A stretch of 27,190 nucleotides of DNA from Nemertoderma westbladi (taxonomy: Eukaryota > Xenacoelomorpha > Nemertodermatida > Nemertodermatidae): contig JAUCBJ010003365.1 of the NCBI GenBank assembly GCA_032718475.1, positions 1 through 27,190 on the forward strand. The letters are read 5' to 3'. The translations under genes were made by a program, and so were the position numbers. The notes under the pieces are model-generated. The model did no database searches. It was not told the DNA's origin and was given only the letters and a program-made list of their open reading frames with translations. Of the stretch, positions 1 to 10,279 are shown one piece after another. Position 1 is the first letter of the stretch. Each line of letters opens with the position of its first letter.

Positions 1-779
1 GATTTGAATATTTCACTAAAACACTAAACTAGTCCCTTAATGTTTGTCCAAATTTTTGAAACTAACTTTTTTGGACTCAGAACCTTCGAATCTACAACAA
101 TTATCCACTGTCGATTTTTTAAATTATCAATTTTTAATTAAATTAATGAAAATAATTAATTTAATAATAATATTTGAACAAAATTTTTTTCCAAAAATGT
201 GCTGTAGAGTTTTTCAAGACCTTCAAGAATGAAAAATGGCGGAAGATTTCGTAAAATTGAAAAATCATAAAATCCCCCCTCTATTAATTATTTATTGCTA
301 TTCGTATTTTCACACATAAACTTTCATCTTTCTCTGCACACCAGGATGTAAGAGTCATACTCCACCCCCCCCCCCCCCCCCCCTCGTTATTCCTCCGGCT
401 TCAAAACTGATTGCTTCTGACTTGTGGGTAACCCCCACCTGTCACTCACTCACATCCACTCTCCATGATTAAACTATATATTCCCATGTTGGAACAATGG
501 AACTCAAATTCCTTCACAGATCGATACATCCCCTGCCACTTTGATTTATTTTCCAAAAGGTAATCCACCCAAAATTGCTTGTTCCACTGGTTTCGTATCG
601 ACTTGATGAAATTTTTCCTAACTTTGTTATCCCAGGTTATTTCCCAAACCTAATAAGTTCAAATGAATTCAACTCAGTCAGGGCGACACGTGCTATACAT
701 TGAATAACTGAACATGAATAGTATGTATTTATTACGTATCCTATAATAGTTTAACTGCCAATAGCCAATACAATCTTTC
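1..779. other. AT-rich non-coding DNA, probably prickle intron
   Basis: No exon, RNA gene or convincing long open frame is visible here. The first 300 bases are very AT-rich. A 62-codon open frame near the left edge has no recognisable composition or motif, and I treat it as chance. A C19 run (365-383) and a CTATCTATCTATA microsatellite at about 778-790 are the only structured elements. Because the first exon to the right begins in the middle of a LIM domain, this stretch is inferred to be intron of the same gene rather than intergenic. It could be intergenic only if an upstream exon had been missed. Confidence 0.5.
365..383. repeat. C19 homopolymer
   Basis: Nineteen uninterrupted C residues, preceded by CCA. 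The other strand is G19, able in principle to form a G-quadruplex, and the C strand an i-motif. The reported length of such a run is error-prone in any assembly. A second, longer poly-C block is at 24346-24395. Confidence 0.95.
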
Positions 780-839
780 TATCTATCTATAATCTGACTG
801 CTGCATTGCAGCTGCACGATGAGGCTGCCAAAGCACAAG

Positions 840-1215
840 ATTGTGCCGGATCTATGATCCCAGGTAGAAGAAATCGTCCACATGCTCAAGCACTTTAGTT
901 TATGCTCATACATACGATCAGACATTTCCTGAGGATTGGCGAAGTTAACTGTCAAAATTTTGGTCTTCTTGGTGTTAACAAATAGACCGACATTAGAAGC
1001 TACTCCTAAGTCATCAGCAAAGTCTATATCAGTTAGGTACTTGGCAGGATTTCCTCGACTTCTTGGGCCAGTAGGTGGAGTTACCATCATACCATCATCA
1101 TTATGGAGGTCTAAAGACATGCGTAGGACATAGTCTAGTCAACCACAGTTATGAATAAGAAGGTGGAAGTGTGTCACCCTGGAGAACTCCCCATAACACA
1201 GAATGGATCTGTGTC
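840..1215 (-). pseudogene. Decayed non-LTR (LINE) reverse transcriptase fragment
   Basis: Read on the minus strand this shows reverse-transcriptase landmarks of a non-LTR retrotransposon in the right order but in different frames. They are GVLQGDTL near 1160-1190, FLFITVVD just after it in another frame, then GNPAKYLTDIDFADDL (FADD is the catalytic box, about 1005-1055), VGLFVNTKKTKIL, and finally HVDDFFYLGS near 850-885 in a shifted frame followed at once by a stop. The segment between the FADD box and VGLFVNTKKT is only a few residues, where LINEs normally have about 25-30, so there is an internal deletion. Several frameshifts and stops make it non-functional. The clade is not certain; the motif wording resembles RTE-like elements. 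It lies in the inferred large intron, antisense to the host gene. Confidence 0.85.
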
Positions 1216-1284
1216 CGTCAACAGTAGACAAAAATATCAAATGTCCATCAGCAGCAACTAAACAAAATCAGCACCATCTAAAGT

Positions 1285-4200
1285 ATGCTGAACACACTTG
1301 CAATAAATCTTAATAACCACCATTTTATGCTGAACATACTTGCAATAAATCTTAAGAACCACCATTTTATGCTGAACATACTTGCAATAACTCTTAAGAA
1401 CCGTCATTTTATGCTGAACATACTTGCAATAAATCTTAAGAACCGTCATTTTATGCTGAACATACTTGCAATAACTCTTAAGAACCGTCATTTTATGCTG
1501 AACATACGTGCAATAAATCTTAAGAACCGCCATTTTATGCTGAACATACTTGCAATAAATCTTAAGAACCGCCATTTTATACTGAACATACTTGCAATAA
1601 ATCTTAAGAACCGCCATTTTATGCTGAACATACTTGCAATAAATCTTAAGAACCGCCATTTTATGCTGAACATACTTGCAATAAATCTTAAGAACCGCCA
1701 TTTTATGCTGAACATACTTGCAATAAATCTTAAGAACCGCCATTTTATGCTGAACATACTTGCAATAAATCTCAAGAACCGCCATTTTATGCTGAACATA
1801 CTTGCAATAAATCTTAAGAACCGCCAGTTTATGCTGAACATACTTGCAATAAATCTTAAGAACCGCCATTTTATGCTGAACATACTTGCAATAAATCTTA
1901 AGAACCGCTATTTTATGGTGAACATACTTGCAATAAATCTTAAGAACCGCCATTTTATGCTGAACATACTTGCAATAAATCTCAAGAACCGCCATTTTAT
2001 GCTGAACATACTTGCAATAAATCTTAAGAACCGCCAGTTTATGCTGAACATACTTGCAATGAATCTTAAGAACCGCCATTTTATGCTGAACATACTTGCA
2101 ATAAATCTTAAGAACCGCCATTTTATGCTGAACATACTTGCAATAAATCTCAAGAACCGCCATTTTATGCTGAACATACTTGCAATAAATCTTAAGAACC
2201 GCCATTTTATGCTGAACATACTTGCAATAAATCTTAAGAACCGCTATTTTATGCTGAACATACTTGCAATAAATCTTAAGAACCGCCATTTTATGCTGAA
2301 CATACTTGCAATAAATCTTAAGAACCGCTATTTTATGCTGAACATACTTGCAATAAATCTTAAGAACCGCCATTTTATGCTGAACATACTTGCAATAAAT
2401 CTTAACAACCGCCATTTTATGCTGAACATACTTGCAATAAATCTTAAGAACCGCCATTTTATGCTGAACATACTTGCAATAAATCTTAACAACCGCCATT
2501 TTATGCTGAACATACTTGCAATAAATCTTAAGAACCGCCATTTTATGCTGAACATACTTGCAATAAATCTTAAGAACCGCCATTTTATGCTGAACATACT
2601 TGCAATAAATCTTAAGAACCGCCATTTTATGCTGAACATACTTGCAATAAATCTTAAGAACCGCCATTTTATGCTGAACATACTTGCAATAAATCTTAAG
2701 AACCGCCATTTTATGCTGAACATACTTGCAATAAATCTTAAGAACCGCCATTTTATGCTGAACATACTTGCAATAAATCTTAAGAACCGCCATTTTATGC
2801 TGAACATACTTGCAATAAATCTTCAGAACCGCCATTTTATGCTGAACATACTTGCAATAAATCTTAAGAACCGCCATTTTATGCTGAACATACTTGCAAT
2901 AAATCTCAAGAGCCGCCATTTTATGCTGAACATACTTGCAATAAATCTTAAGAACCGCCATTTTATGCTGAACATACTTGCAATAAATCTTTAGAACCGC
3001 CATTTTATGCTGAACATACTTTCAATAAATCTTAAGAACCGCCATTTTATGCTGAACATACTTACAATAAATCTTAAGAACCGCCATTTTATGCTGAACA
3101 TACTTGCAATAAATCTTAAGAACCGCTATTTTATGCTGAACATACTTGCAATAAATCTCAAGAACCGCCATTTTATGCTGAACATACTTGCAATAAATCT
3201 TAAGAACCGCTATTTTATGCTGAACATACTTGCAATAAATCTCAAGAACCGCCATTTTATGCTGAACATACTTGCAATAAATCTTAAGAACCGCCATTTT
3301 ATGCTGAACATACTTGCAATAAATCTTAAGAACCGCTATTTTATGCTGAACATACTTGCAATAAATCTCAAGAACCGCCATTTTATGCTGAACATACTTG
3401 CAATAAATCTTAAGAACCACCATTTTATGCTGAACATACTTGCAATAAATCTTAAGAACCGCCATTTTATGCTGAACATACTTGCAATAAATCTTAAGAA
3501 CCGCCATTTTATGCTGAACATACTTGCAATAAATCTTAAGAACCCCCATTTTATGCTGAACATACTTGCAATAAATCTTAAGAACCGCTATTTTATGGTG
3601 AACATACTTGCAATAAATCTTAAGAACCGCCATTTTATGCTGAACATACTTGCAATAAATCTTAAGAACCGCTATTTTATGGTGAACATACTTGCAATAA
3701 ATCTTAAGAACCGCCATTTTATGCTGAACATACTTGCAATAAATCTCAAGAACCGCCATTTTATGCTGAACATACTTGCAATAAATCTTAAGAACCGCCA
3801 TTTTATGCTGAACATACTTGCAATAAATCTTAAGAACCGCTATTTTATGCTGAACATACTTGCAATAAATCTCAAGAACCGCCATTTTATGCTGAACATA
3901 CTTGCAATAAATCTTAAGAACCACCATTTTATGCTGAACATACTTGCAATAAATCTTAAGAACCGCCATTTTATGCTGAACATACTTGCAATAAATCTTA
4001 AGAACCGCCATTTTATGCTGAACATACTTGCAATAAATCTTAAGAACCCCCATTTTATGCTGAACATACTTGCAATAAATCTTAAGAACCGCTATTTTAT
4101 GGTGAACATACTTGCAATAAATCTTAAGAACCGCCATTTTATGCTGAACATACTTGCAATAAATCTTAAGAACCGCCATTTTATGCTGAACATACTTGCA

Positions 4201-5578
4201 ATAAATCTTAAGAACCGCTATTTTATGGTGAACATACTTGCAATAAATCTTAAGAACCGCCATTTTATGCTGAACATACTTGCAATAAATCTTAAGAACC
4301 GCCATTTTATGCTGAACATACTTGCAATAAATCTTAAGAACCGCTATTTTATGCTGAACATACTTGCAATAAATCTTAAGAACCGCTATTTTATGGTGAA
4401 CATACTTGCAATAAATCTTAAGAACCGCCATTTTATGGTGAACATACTTGCAATAAATCTTAAGAACCGCCATTTTATGCTGAACATACTTGCAATAAAT
4501 CTTAAGAACCGCTATTTTATGGTGAACATACTTGCAATAAATCTTAAGAACCGCTATTTTATGGTGAACATACTTGCAATAAATCTTAAGAACCGCCATT
4601 TTATGCTGAACATACTTGCAATAAATCTTAAGAACCGCTATTTTATGGTGAACATACTTGCAATAAATCTTAAGAACCGCCATTTTATGCTGAACATACT
4701 TGCAATAAATCTTAAGAACCGCCATTTTATGCTGAACATACTTGCAATAAATCTTAAGAACCGCCATTTTATGCTGAACATACTTGCAATAAATCTTAAG
4801 AACCGCTATTTTATGGTGAACATACTTGCAATAAATCTTAAGAACCGCCATTTTATGCTGAACATACTTGCAATAAATCTTAAGAACCGCCATTTTATGC
4901 TGAACATACTTGCAATAAATCTTAAGAACCGCTATTTTATGCTGAACATACTTGCAATAAATCTTAAGAACCGCTATTTTATGGTGAACATACTTGCAAT
5001 AAATCTTAAGAACCCCCATTTTATGCTGAACATACTTGCAATAAATCTTAAGAACCGCTATTTTATGCTGAACATACTTGCAATAAATCTTAAGAACCGC
5101 TATTTTATGCTGAACATACTTGCAATAAATCTTAAGAACCGCCATTTTATGCTGAACATACTTGCAATAAATCTTAAGAACCGCCATTTTATGCTGAACA
5201 TACTTGCAATAAATCTTAAGAACCGCTATTTTATGGTGAACATACTTGCAATAAATCTTAAGAACCGCCATTTTATGCTGAACATACTTGCAATAAATCT
5301 TAAGAACCGCCATTTTATGCTGAACATACTTGCAATAAATCTTAAGAACCGCTATTTTATGGTGAACATACTTGCAATAAATCTTAAGAACCGCCATTTT
5401 ATGCTGAACATACTTGCAATAAATCTTAAGAACCGCTATTTTATGGTGAACATACTTGCAATAAATCTTAAGAACCGCCATTTTATGCTGAACATACTTG
5501 CAATAAATCTTAAGAACCGCCATTTTATGCTGAACATACTTGCAATAAATCTTAAGAACCGCCATTTTATGGTGAACT
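1285..5578. repeat. Array A: 42-bp minisatellite, 102 units
   Basis: The unit begins ATGCTGAACATACTTGCAAT and ends AAGAACCGCCATTTT. Starts at 1285 and 5569 differ by 4,284 bases, exactly 102 x 42, so there is no net indel across the array although substitutions are frequent. Common variants are GCTATTTT for GCCATTTT, ATGGTG for ATGCTG, CTCAAG for CTTAAG and CACC/CCCC for CGCC. The leftmost units are the most diverged. A higher-order copy is visible: ten units at 3217-3636 recur at 3721-4140 with the same variant order (offset 504 = 12 units). Because 42 is divisible by 3 and the unit has few stops, several frames stay open for hundreds of codons on both strands; a TAG near 3004 splits the plus frame. 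I do not regard these as genes. Nearly every unit carries AATAAA on the + strand and most carry CCGCCATTTT. Confidence 0.97.
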
Positions 5579-5992
5579 TTTTCAATTTACATTTCGATCA
5601 CACTTGGCAAATTCTTTCTATGGACATGATTAAAAAATGAAAAAGTTTTTGAAAGTATATTTGGCTGGAATTCGAATCGAATTCAAGATATCCATTCAGT
5701 GTTAGGATATTAAGATGCAGCAACGAATTTAAGATTGATGTCGATGCTGTGAGTTTTGAAATTAATTTAAAGCTACAAAACCGCCATTATTGTTACGGTA
5801 GCACTGTGATAACAGTTGATAACAGTTCCCATTTGAATAATAATATGAAAAAAATGTTCTGGAACACAACCAGCGATCATTCTTATTGGTTTTTACCATA
5901 TTGGTTTTATTGTTTTTAAGTTAATATGAAGTCTAGTTTATGAATGCGACGCCACCATTATTGTATGTCTGAGAAAATATGAATGTCAATAG
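5579..5992. other. Spacer between arrays A and B
   Basis: AT-rich, no coding signal. It contains a perfect short palindrome at 5668-5684 (GAATTCGA, one central A, TCGAATTC). At about 5778 there is a sequence AAAACCGCCATTATTG that resembles the end of an array A unit, perhaps a diverged remnant or chance. Inferred intron. Confidence 0.5.
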
Positions 5993-8047
5993 ATGGATTT
6001 TCAGCGCTCATACGTTATACCTATAATATAAAAATGGATTTTCAGCGCTCATACGTTATACCTATAATATAAAAATGGATTTTCAGCGCTCATACGTTAT
6101 ACCTATAATATAAAAATGGATTTTCAGCGCTCATACGTTATACCTATAATATAAAAATGGATTTTCAGCGCTCATACGTTATACCTATAATATAAAAATG
6201 GATTTTCAGCGCTCATACGTTATACCTATAATATGAAAATGGATTTTCAGCGCTCATACGTTATACCTATAATATGAAAATGGATTTTCAGCGCTCATAC
6301 GTTATACCTATAAATATAAAAATGGATTTTCAGCGCTCATACGTTATACCTATAATATGAAAATGGATTTTCAGCGCTCATACGTTATACCTATAATATG
6401 AAAATGGATTTTCAGCGCTCATACGTTATACCTATAATATAAAAATGGATTTTCAGTGCTCATACGTTATACCTATAATATAAAAATGGATTTTCAGCGC
6501 TCATACGTTATACCTATAATATGAAAATGGATTTTCAGCCCTCATACGTTATACCTATAATATGAAAATGGATTTTCAGCGCTCATACGTTATACCTATA
6601 ATATAAAAATGGATTTTCAGCGCTCATACGTTATACCTATAATATGAAAATGGATTTTCAGCGCTCATACGTTATACCTATAATATGAAAATGGATTTTC
6701 AGCGCTCATACGTTATACCTATAATATGAAAATGGATTTTCAGCGCTCATACGTTATACCTATAATATAAAAATGGATTTTCAGCGCTCATACGTTATAC
6801 CTATAATATGAAAATGGATTTTCAGCGCTCATACGTTATACCTATAATATGAAAATGGATTTTCAGCGCTCATACGTTATACCTATAAATATAAAAATGG
6901 ATTTTCAGCGCTCATACGTTATACCTATAATATGAAAATGGATTTTCAGCGCTCATACGTTATACCTATAATATGAAAATGGATTTTCAGCGCTCATACG
7001 TTATACCTATAATATAAAAATGGATTTTCAGTGCTCATACGTTATACCTATAATATAAAAATGGATTTTCAGCGCTCATACGTTATACCTATAATATGAA
7101 AATGGATTTTCAGCCCTCATACGTTATACCTATAATATGAAAATGGATTTTCAGCGCTCATACGTTATACCTATAATATAAAAATGGATTTTCAGCGCTC
7201 ATACGTTATACCTATAATATGAAAATGGATTTTCAGCGCTCATACGTTATACCTATAATATGAAAATGGATTTTCAGCGCTCATACGTTATACCTATAAT
7301 ATGAAAATGGATTTTCAGCGCTCATACGTTATACCTATAATATAAAAATGGATTTTCAGCGCTCGAATACGTTATACCTATAATATGAAAATGGATTTTT
7401 AGCGCTCATACGTTATACCTATAATATAAAAATGGATTTTCAGCGCTCATACGTTATACCTATAATATAAAAATGGATTTTCAGCGCTCATACGTTATAC
7501 CTATAATATAAAAATGGATTTTCAGCGCTCATACGTTATACCTATAATATAAAAATAGATTTTCAGCGCTCATACGTTATACCTATAATATGAAAATGGA
7601 TTTTCAGTGCTCATACGTTATACCTATAATATAAAAATGGATTTTCAGCGCTCATACGTTATACCTATAATATGAAAATGGATTTTCAGCCCTCATACGT
7701 TATACCTATAATATAAAAATGGATTTTCAGCGCTCATACGTTATACCTATAATATAAAAATGGATTTTCAGCGCTCATACGTTATACCTATAATATGAAA
7801 ATGGATTTTCAGCCCTCATACGTTATACCTATAATATAAAAATGGATTTTCAGCGCTCATACGTTATACCTATAATATAAAAATGGATTTTCAGCGCTCA
7901 TACGTTATACCTATAATATGAAAATGGATTTTCAGCGCTCATACGTTATACCTATAAATATAAAAATGGATTTTCAGCGCTCATACGTTATACCTATAAT
8001 ATAAAAATGGATTTTCAGCGCTCATACATTATACCTATAATATGAAA
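5993..8047. repeat. Array B: 41-bp minisatellite, 50 units
   Basis: The unit starts ATGGATTTTCAGCGCTCATA and ends CCTATAATATAAAA or CCTATAATATGAAA. First and last unit starts (5993, 8007) differ by 2,014 = 49 x 41 + 5. The five extra bases are three one-base insertions (CCTATAAATATAAA, beginning at 6307, 6882 and about 7950) and one two-base insertion (GCTCGAATACG near 7360). Other variants are CAGTGCTC and CAGCCCTC. The insertion at 6307 and the following series of variants recurs starting at 6882 (offset 575, 14 units), showing a segmental duplication inside the array. The AGCGCT hexamer is a palindrome. 41 is not a multiple of 3, so no long open frame arises. It lies in the same inferred intron as array A, about 780 bases before the LIM2 exon. 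Confidence 0.97.
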
Positions 8048-8827
8048 ACCCCACAATGATAAAAACAAATAGATATTTCCCAACGACAACCTTATTATCT
8101 CAAGCGCTTCATTCTCCGGATCTGATAGAAATTCATTTGGGAGTCTCTTAGTTAATCACATTGTATCAACAAATAGTAAATCGTTGCCCTTCTTTCATTA
8201 TATATTCTACAATGGTTTCCCTTCCCTCTGTTTCCTTATATTTTCCACAATACTGCGTCTTTCCCTACCCCATATAGGCCCAACCAGCAACCTGCCTTAC
8301 TTCCTGTGCGTTTCCTAACGCCGTCTCTCTAATTGCGTTCCTTTGCCCCGCTGTCAACCTTTGTTAGCCCGTCTCTCTACAATGGGGGGGCATTCAATGC
8401 TAAAACTAATTTCACTATGTCAACTTGTCTTAACAACCCCTTGAGATTGGCCCCGGGGCTGTTAGTTGTATCGGATACCGTTTGACTTGTAGTGTTTGTA
8501 CGAGATTTGAATTCTTTATTGCTAAAGGATTAAGGGATATTATCAAGTTTACATTTTAAGTTTTCTAATCATTTTAAGCCAAAGATCGGTTTTTAATATA
8601 AAAATTTAAATTTTATTATGCACAGCTTTTCATAGTCAGTCTTGGCGCTCGCTCGGTTGGCCTCATGTTGGAAGTCTTAGAAACCCTATGTGATAAGTTA
8701 TATTTAAAGGAAGTATAAAGACAACTTTAGAACAACTAAAGTAATTTTTCTAAGAGAAGTTTTCTGATAAAATAAATTATTAAACAAATTATTAATATTT
8801 GTAATTAAATTTTCTCTATTATTTCAG
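8048..8827 (+). other. 3' part of the intron upstream of the LIM2 exon
   Basis: No coding potential is seen apart from the intron end. The last bases are AT-rich and finish TTTTCTCTATTATTTCAG, a good pyrimidine-rich 3' splice site directly before the exon at 8828. The exon starts inside a LIM domain, so at least one upstream exon (LIM1, PET) exists beyond the left edge and this intron exceeds 8.8 kb. Confidence 0.7.
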
Positions 8828-9014
8828 ATAATTTTCGCCGAGGAATGCACCGAGGCTGAAGGTAGAAGTTGGCACATGAGTCACTTCTGTTGTTTTGAAT
8901 GCGACAAACAGCTGGGGGGTCAGCGCTACATAATGCGAGAGAATAGACCCTACTGCTGCGTCTGTTTCGAGTGTCTGTACGCCGAGTACTGTGCGGCGTG
9001 TGGCGAGTTTATCG
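8828..9014 (+). CDS. prickle: Prickle exon: C-terminal part of LIM domain 2 (partial gene)
   Basis: The exon reads [20 protein letters not shown], then [20 protein letters not shown], then [20 protein letters not shown]. This is recognised as Prickle LIM2 running into the first zinc pair (CAAC) of LIM3. Visible zinc ligands are H and Cys in HFCCFEC, the YCCVC/CLYAEYC cysteines, and CAAC. Prickle is a cytoplasmic/membrane-associated planar-cell-polarity protein whose LIM domains bind partners such as Dishevelled and Van Gogh; that role is family knowledge, not visible here. Boundaries: acceptor ATTTCAG before 8828; donor ATCG|GTTAGT at 9015. It leaves phase 1 and joins the next exon to give I-G-V-D-Q-G-Q-M. 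The first two LIM2 cysteines, LIM1 and PET are upstream of the window. Testin is an alternative PET-LIM family, but the long tail and CaaX box of the later exons favour Prickle. Confidence 0.95.
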
Positions 9015-9255
9015 GTTAGTTTAAAGTTCATCTGGTGTGGTAACCGCATTATGTCCATCTACCCTACGTGTCTTCTATTCTATATTAATTGATAAATGCC
9101 AATTCTGTTTTAGAATACTACAGGCAACCTAATTATTTTACGATTAATATAAATGTTAATTAGCTGTGGATCTTTAATAGATAGGTTGTCGGATACTGTC
9201 GGATTGATGTTCTGTCAACGAGATGTCGGATTTACATTATTCATTGTTTCTCTAG

Positions 9256-9487
9256 GGGTGGACCAGGGCCAGATGACTCACGGTTCTCAGCATTGGCACG
9301 CCAATCATCAATGTTTCAGTTGCGCATCCTGCAACAGATCTCTTCTAGGTCAGCACTTCCTCCCCAAACACGGAGCGATCTACTGTTCGATTCAGTGTAG
9401 TCGGAGTCAACCGAAACGTAGACCGAGACCCAATCCAGACGGAGTGGTGGATTCTGGGTCCATGAGCGAAACTGAGGCGCTCAGGCG
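9256..9487 (+). CDS. prickle: Prickle exon: LIM domain 3 and start of C-terminal tail
   Basis: Begins after CTCTAG and reads [18 protein letters not shown], then [20 protein letters not shown], then GAIYCSIQC, which completes LIM3 (zinc-binding His/Cys, CxxCxxC and a final CxxC). [18 protein letters not shown] and IYCS are close to vertebrate Prickle as I know it. LIM3 is followed by a basic stretch [11 protein letters not shown] and by MSETEALRR at the exon end. The donor is GCG|GTGAGT at 9488, phase 2 (AGG CG|). If the exon is read on past this donor, TGA follows at once (9489-9491), so the first donor is the only one that keeps the frame. The last 24 bases of the exon and the donor are the first copy of a tandem repeat described separately. 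Confidence 0.95.
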
Positions 9488-9640
9488 GTGAGTAGTGAGC
9501 GAAACTGAGGCGCTCAGACGGTGAGTAGGGAGCGAAACTGAGGCGCTCAGACGGTGAGTAGGGAGCGACTCAGACGGTGAGTAGGGAGCGACTCAGACGG
9601 TGAGTAGGGAGCGAAACTGAGGCGCTCAGAGGTGAAGTGG
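9464..9640 (+). repeat. Tandem duplication of exon end plus 5' splice site, six copies
   Basis: A 33-bp unit, GAGCGAAACTGAGGCGCTCA then GACG|GTGAGTAGG, is repeated with GT donors at 9488, 9521, 9554, 9577, 9600 and 9632. Spacings are 33, 33, 23, 23 and 32; the two 23-bp units lack about 10 bases of the exonic part. Copies 1-5 have the identical strong donor GTGAGT after CG; copy 6 is weakened to GTGAAG. The first copy is the real exon end, so the exon's last codons (SETEALRR) and splice donor have been amplified into the intron. Use of any downstream copy adds an immediate in-frame TGA after LIM3 and would remove the tail and the CaaX box. Confidence 0.95.
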
Positions 9641-10051
9641 TCAGTGAAAATATATATAATTCTACTCTGTAAAATCTCCACATGCCCCCCCCCTAGATAA
9701 ACCAGATATTTTGTCTAAATTTACTCTTAACAACCGTCTTGCTCCACTTGCTGTAGAGCAAGATCACAGACAGGCTAATCAGTTTTACTATAGCAGCGGT
9801 CTTCAATACGCTTCCGTAGTGCCTGCAGTGTGGTGCTGGGTTTTGAAAATTATCATTTATTACATAGATACTCGTTTGCTCAGTGAACATTGTATTTTAT
9901 ACCACGAACCCTGCGCAAAGGGACCCGTTGTATTCTGCAGTAAGAGCCCATCAGGGCCTGCCATAGCAATCCATGTACCACACCTAGATGGGGAATTAAA
10001 CCCCGTTTCCCGATCGACAACTCATACATAGTTGTTATCTGTTCTGTTTAG
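9641..10051 (+). other. Remainder of the intron after the LIM3 exon
   Basis: Contains a C9 run near 9686 and an open stretch of about 105 codons (9711-10031) that lacks any family resemblance I recognise and overlaps an equally open antisense frame, so I do not call it a gene. It may be an old dispersed repeat. It ends CTGTTCTGTTTAG, the 3' splice site for the next exon. Confidence 0.6.
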
Positions 10052-10271
10052 ATCGGCGTTCACTATTCCAAATACGCGTGAGAACAAATCTAGTAACCGT
10101 GGCAACCAACACCACAACCGATCCTCGTCCCAGATCCAGGGCCAGACAACGGGTCTGGATTTGCTACGCAACCTGGACGTACCACCCATTATCTACAACA
10201 GGAAACACAAACACAATAACAACAACAACAACTACACCCCGGCACCTGTAAGGGGTGTCGGTACAGCGTTG
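10052..10271 (+). CDS. prickle: Prickle exon: tail segment rich in Asn/His/Ser
   Basis: Entry phase 2 matches the previous donor (CG|A gives Arg). It reads SAFTIPNTRENKSSN, a polar stretch with HHNRSSSQIQGQTTG, then LDLLRNLDVPPIIYNRKHKH, an Asn run (NNNNN), and YTPAPVRGVGTAL. No folded domain is apparent; it is the linker after LIM3, which diverges quickly in this family. The donor is inferred at 10272 (TTG|GTTAGT), phase 0, the same GTTAGT as the LIM2 exon uses. An alternative donor CCT|GTAAGG at 10248 is also phase 0 and would shorten the product by eight residues. Either joins the next exon in frame. A transposon sits immediately downstream. Confidence 0.85.
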
Positions 10272-10279
10272 GTTAGTAG
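10272..10279 (+). repeat. Left 8-bp target-site duplication, also the 5' splice site
   Basis: GTTAGTAG, identical to 11652-11659. It is directly adjacent to the terminal inverted repeat of the insertion. Its first six bases are the inferred splice donor of the preceding exon. Confidence 0.9.

Noticed and set aside
936-1133. Plus-strand open frame over the LINE fragment
   Set aside because: Antisense shadow of the reverse transcriptase remnant, whose motifs are on the minus strand.
3007-5640. Very long open frames in array A (877 and 569 codons plus, 847 and 581 minus)
   Set aside because: The 42-bp unit is a multiple of 3 and lacks stops in several frames at once, on both strands. The frames overlap one another, start and end at array edges, and no splice, promoter or composition evidence supports translation.
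1285-8047. CRISPR array
   Set aside because: Repeats are head-to-tail without unique spacers, and the setting is a eukaryotic gene with introns.
1-8827. Missing PET or LIM1 exon of prickle
   Set aside because: I looked for the expected Cys/His patterns on the + strand before 8828 and found none, so these exons are taken to be upstream of the window.
9711-10031. 106-codon open frame in the intron after the LIM3 exon
   Set aside because: No recognised family; an antisense frame is equally open; the plus frame runs into the next exon's frame only by passing through the splice acceptor. Possibly an old repeat.
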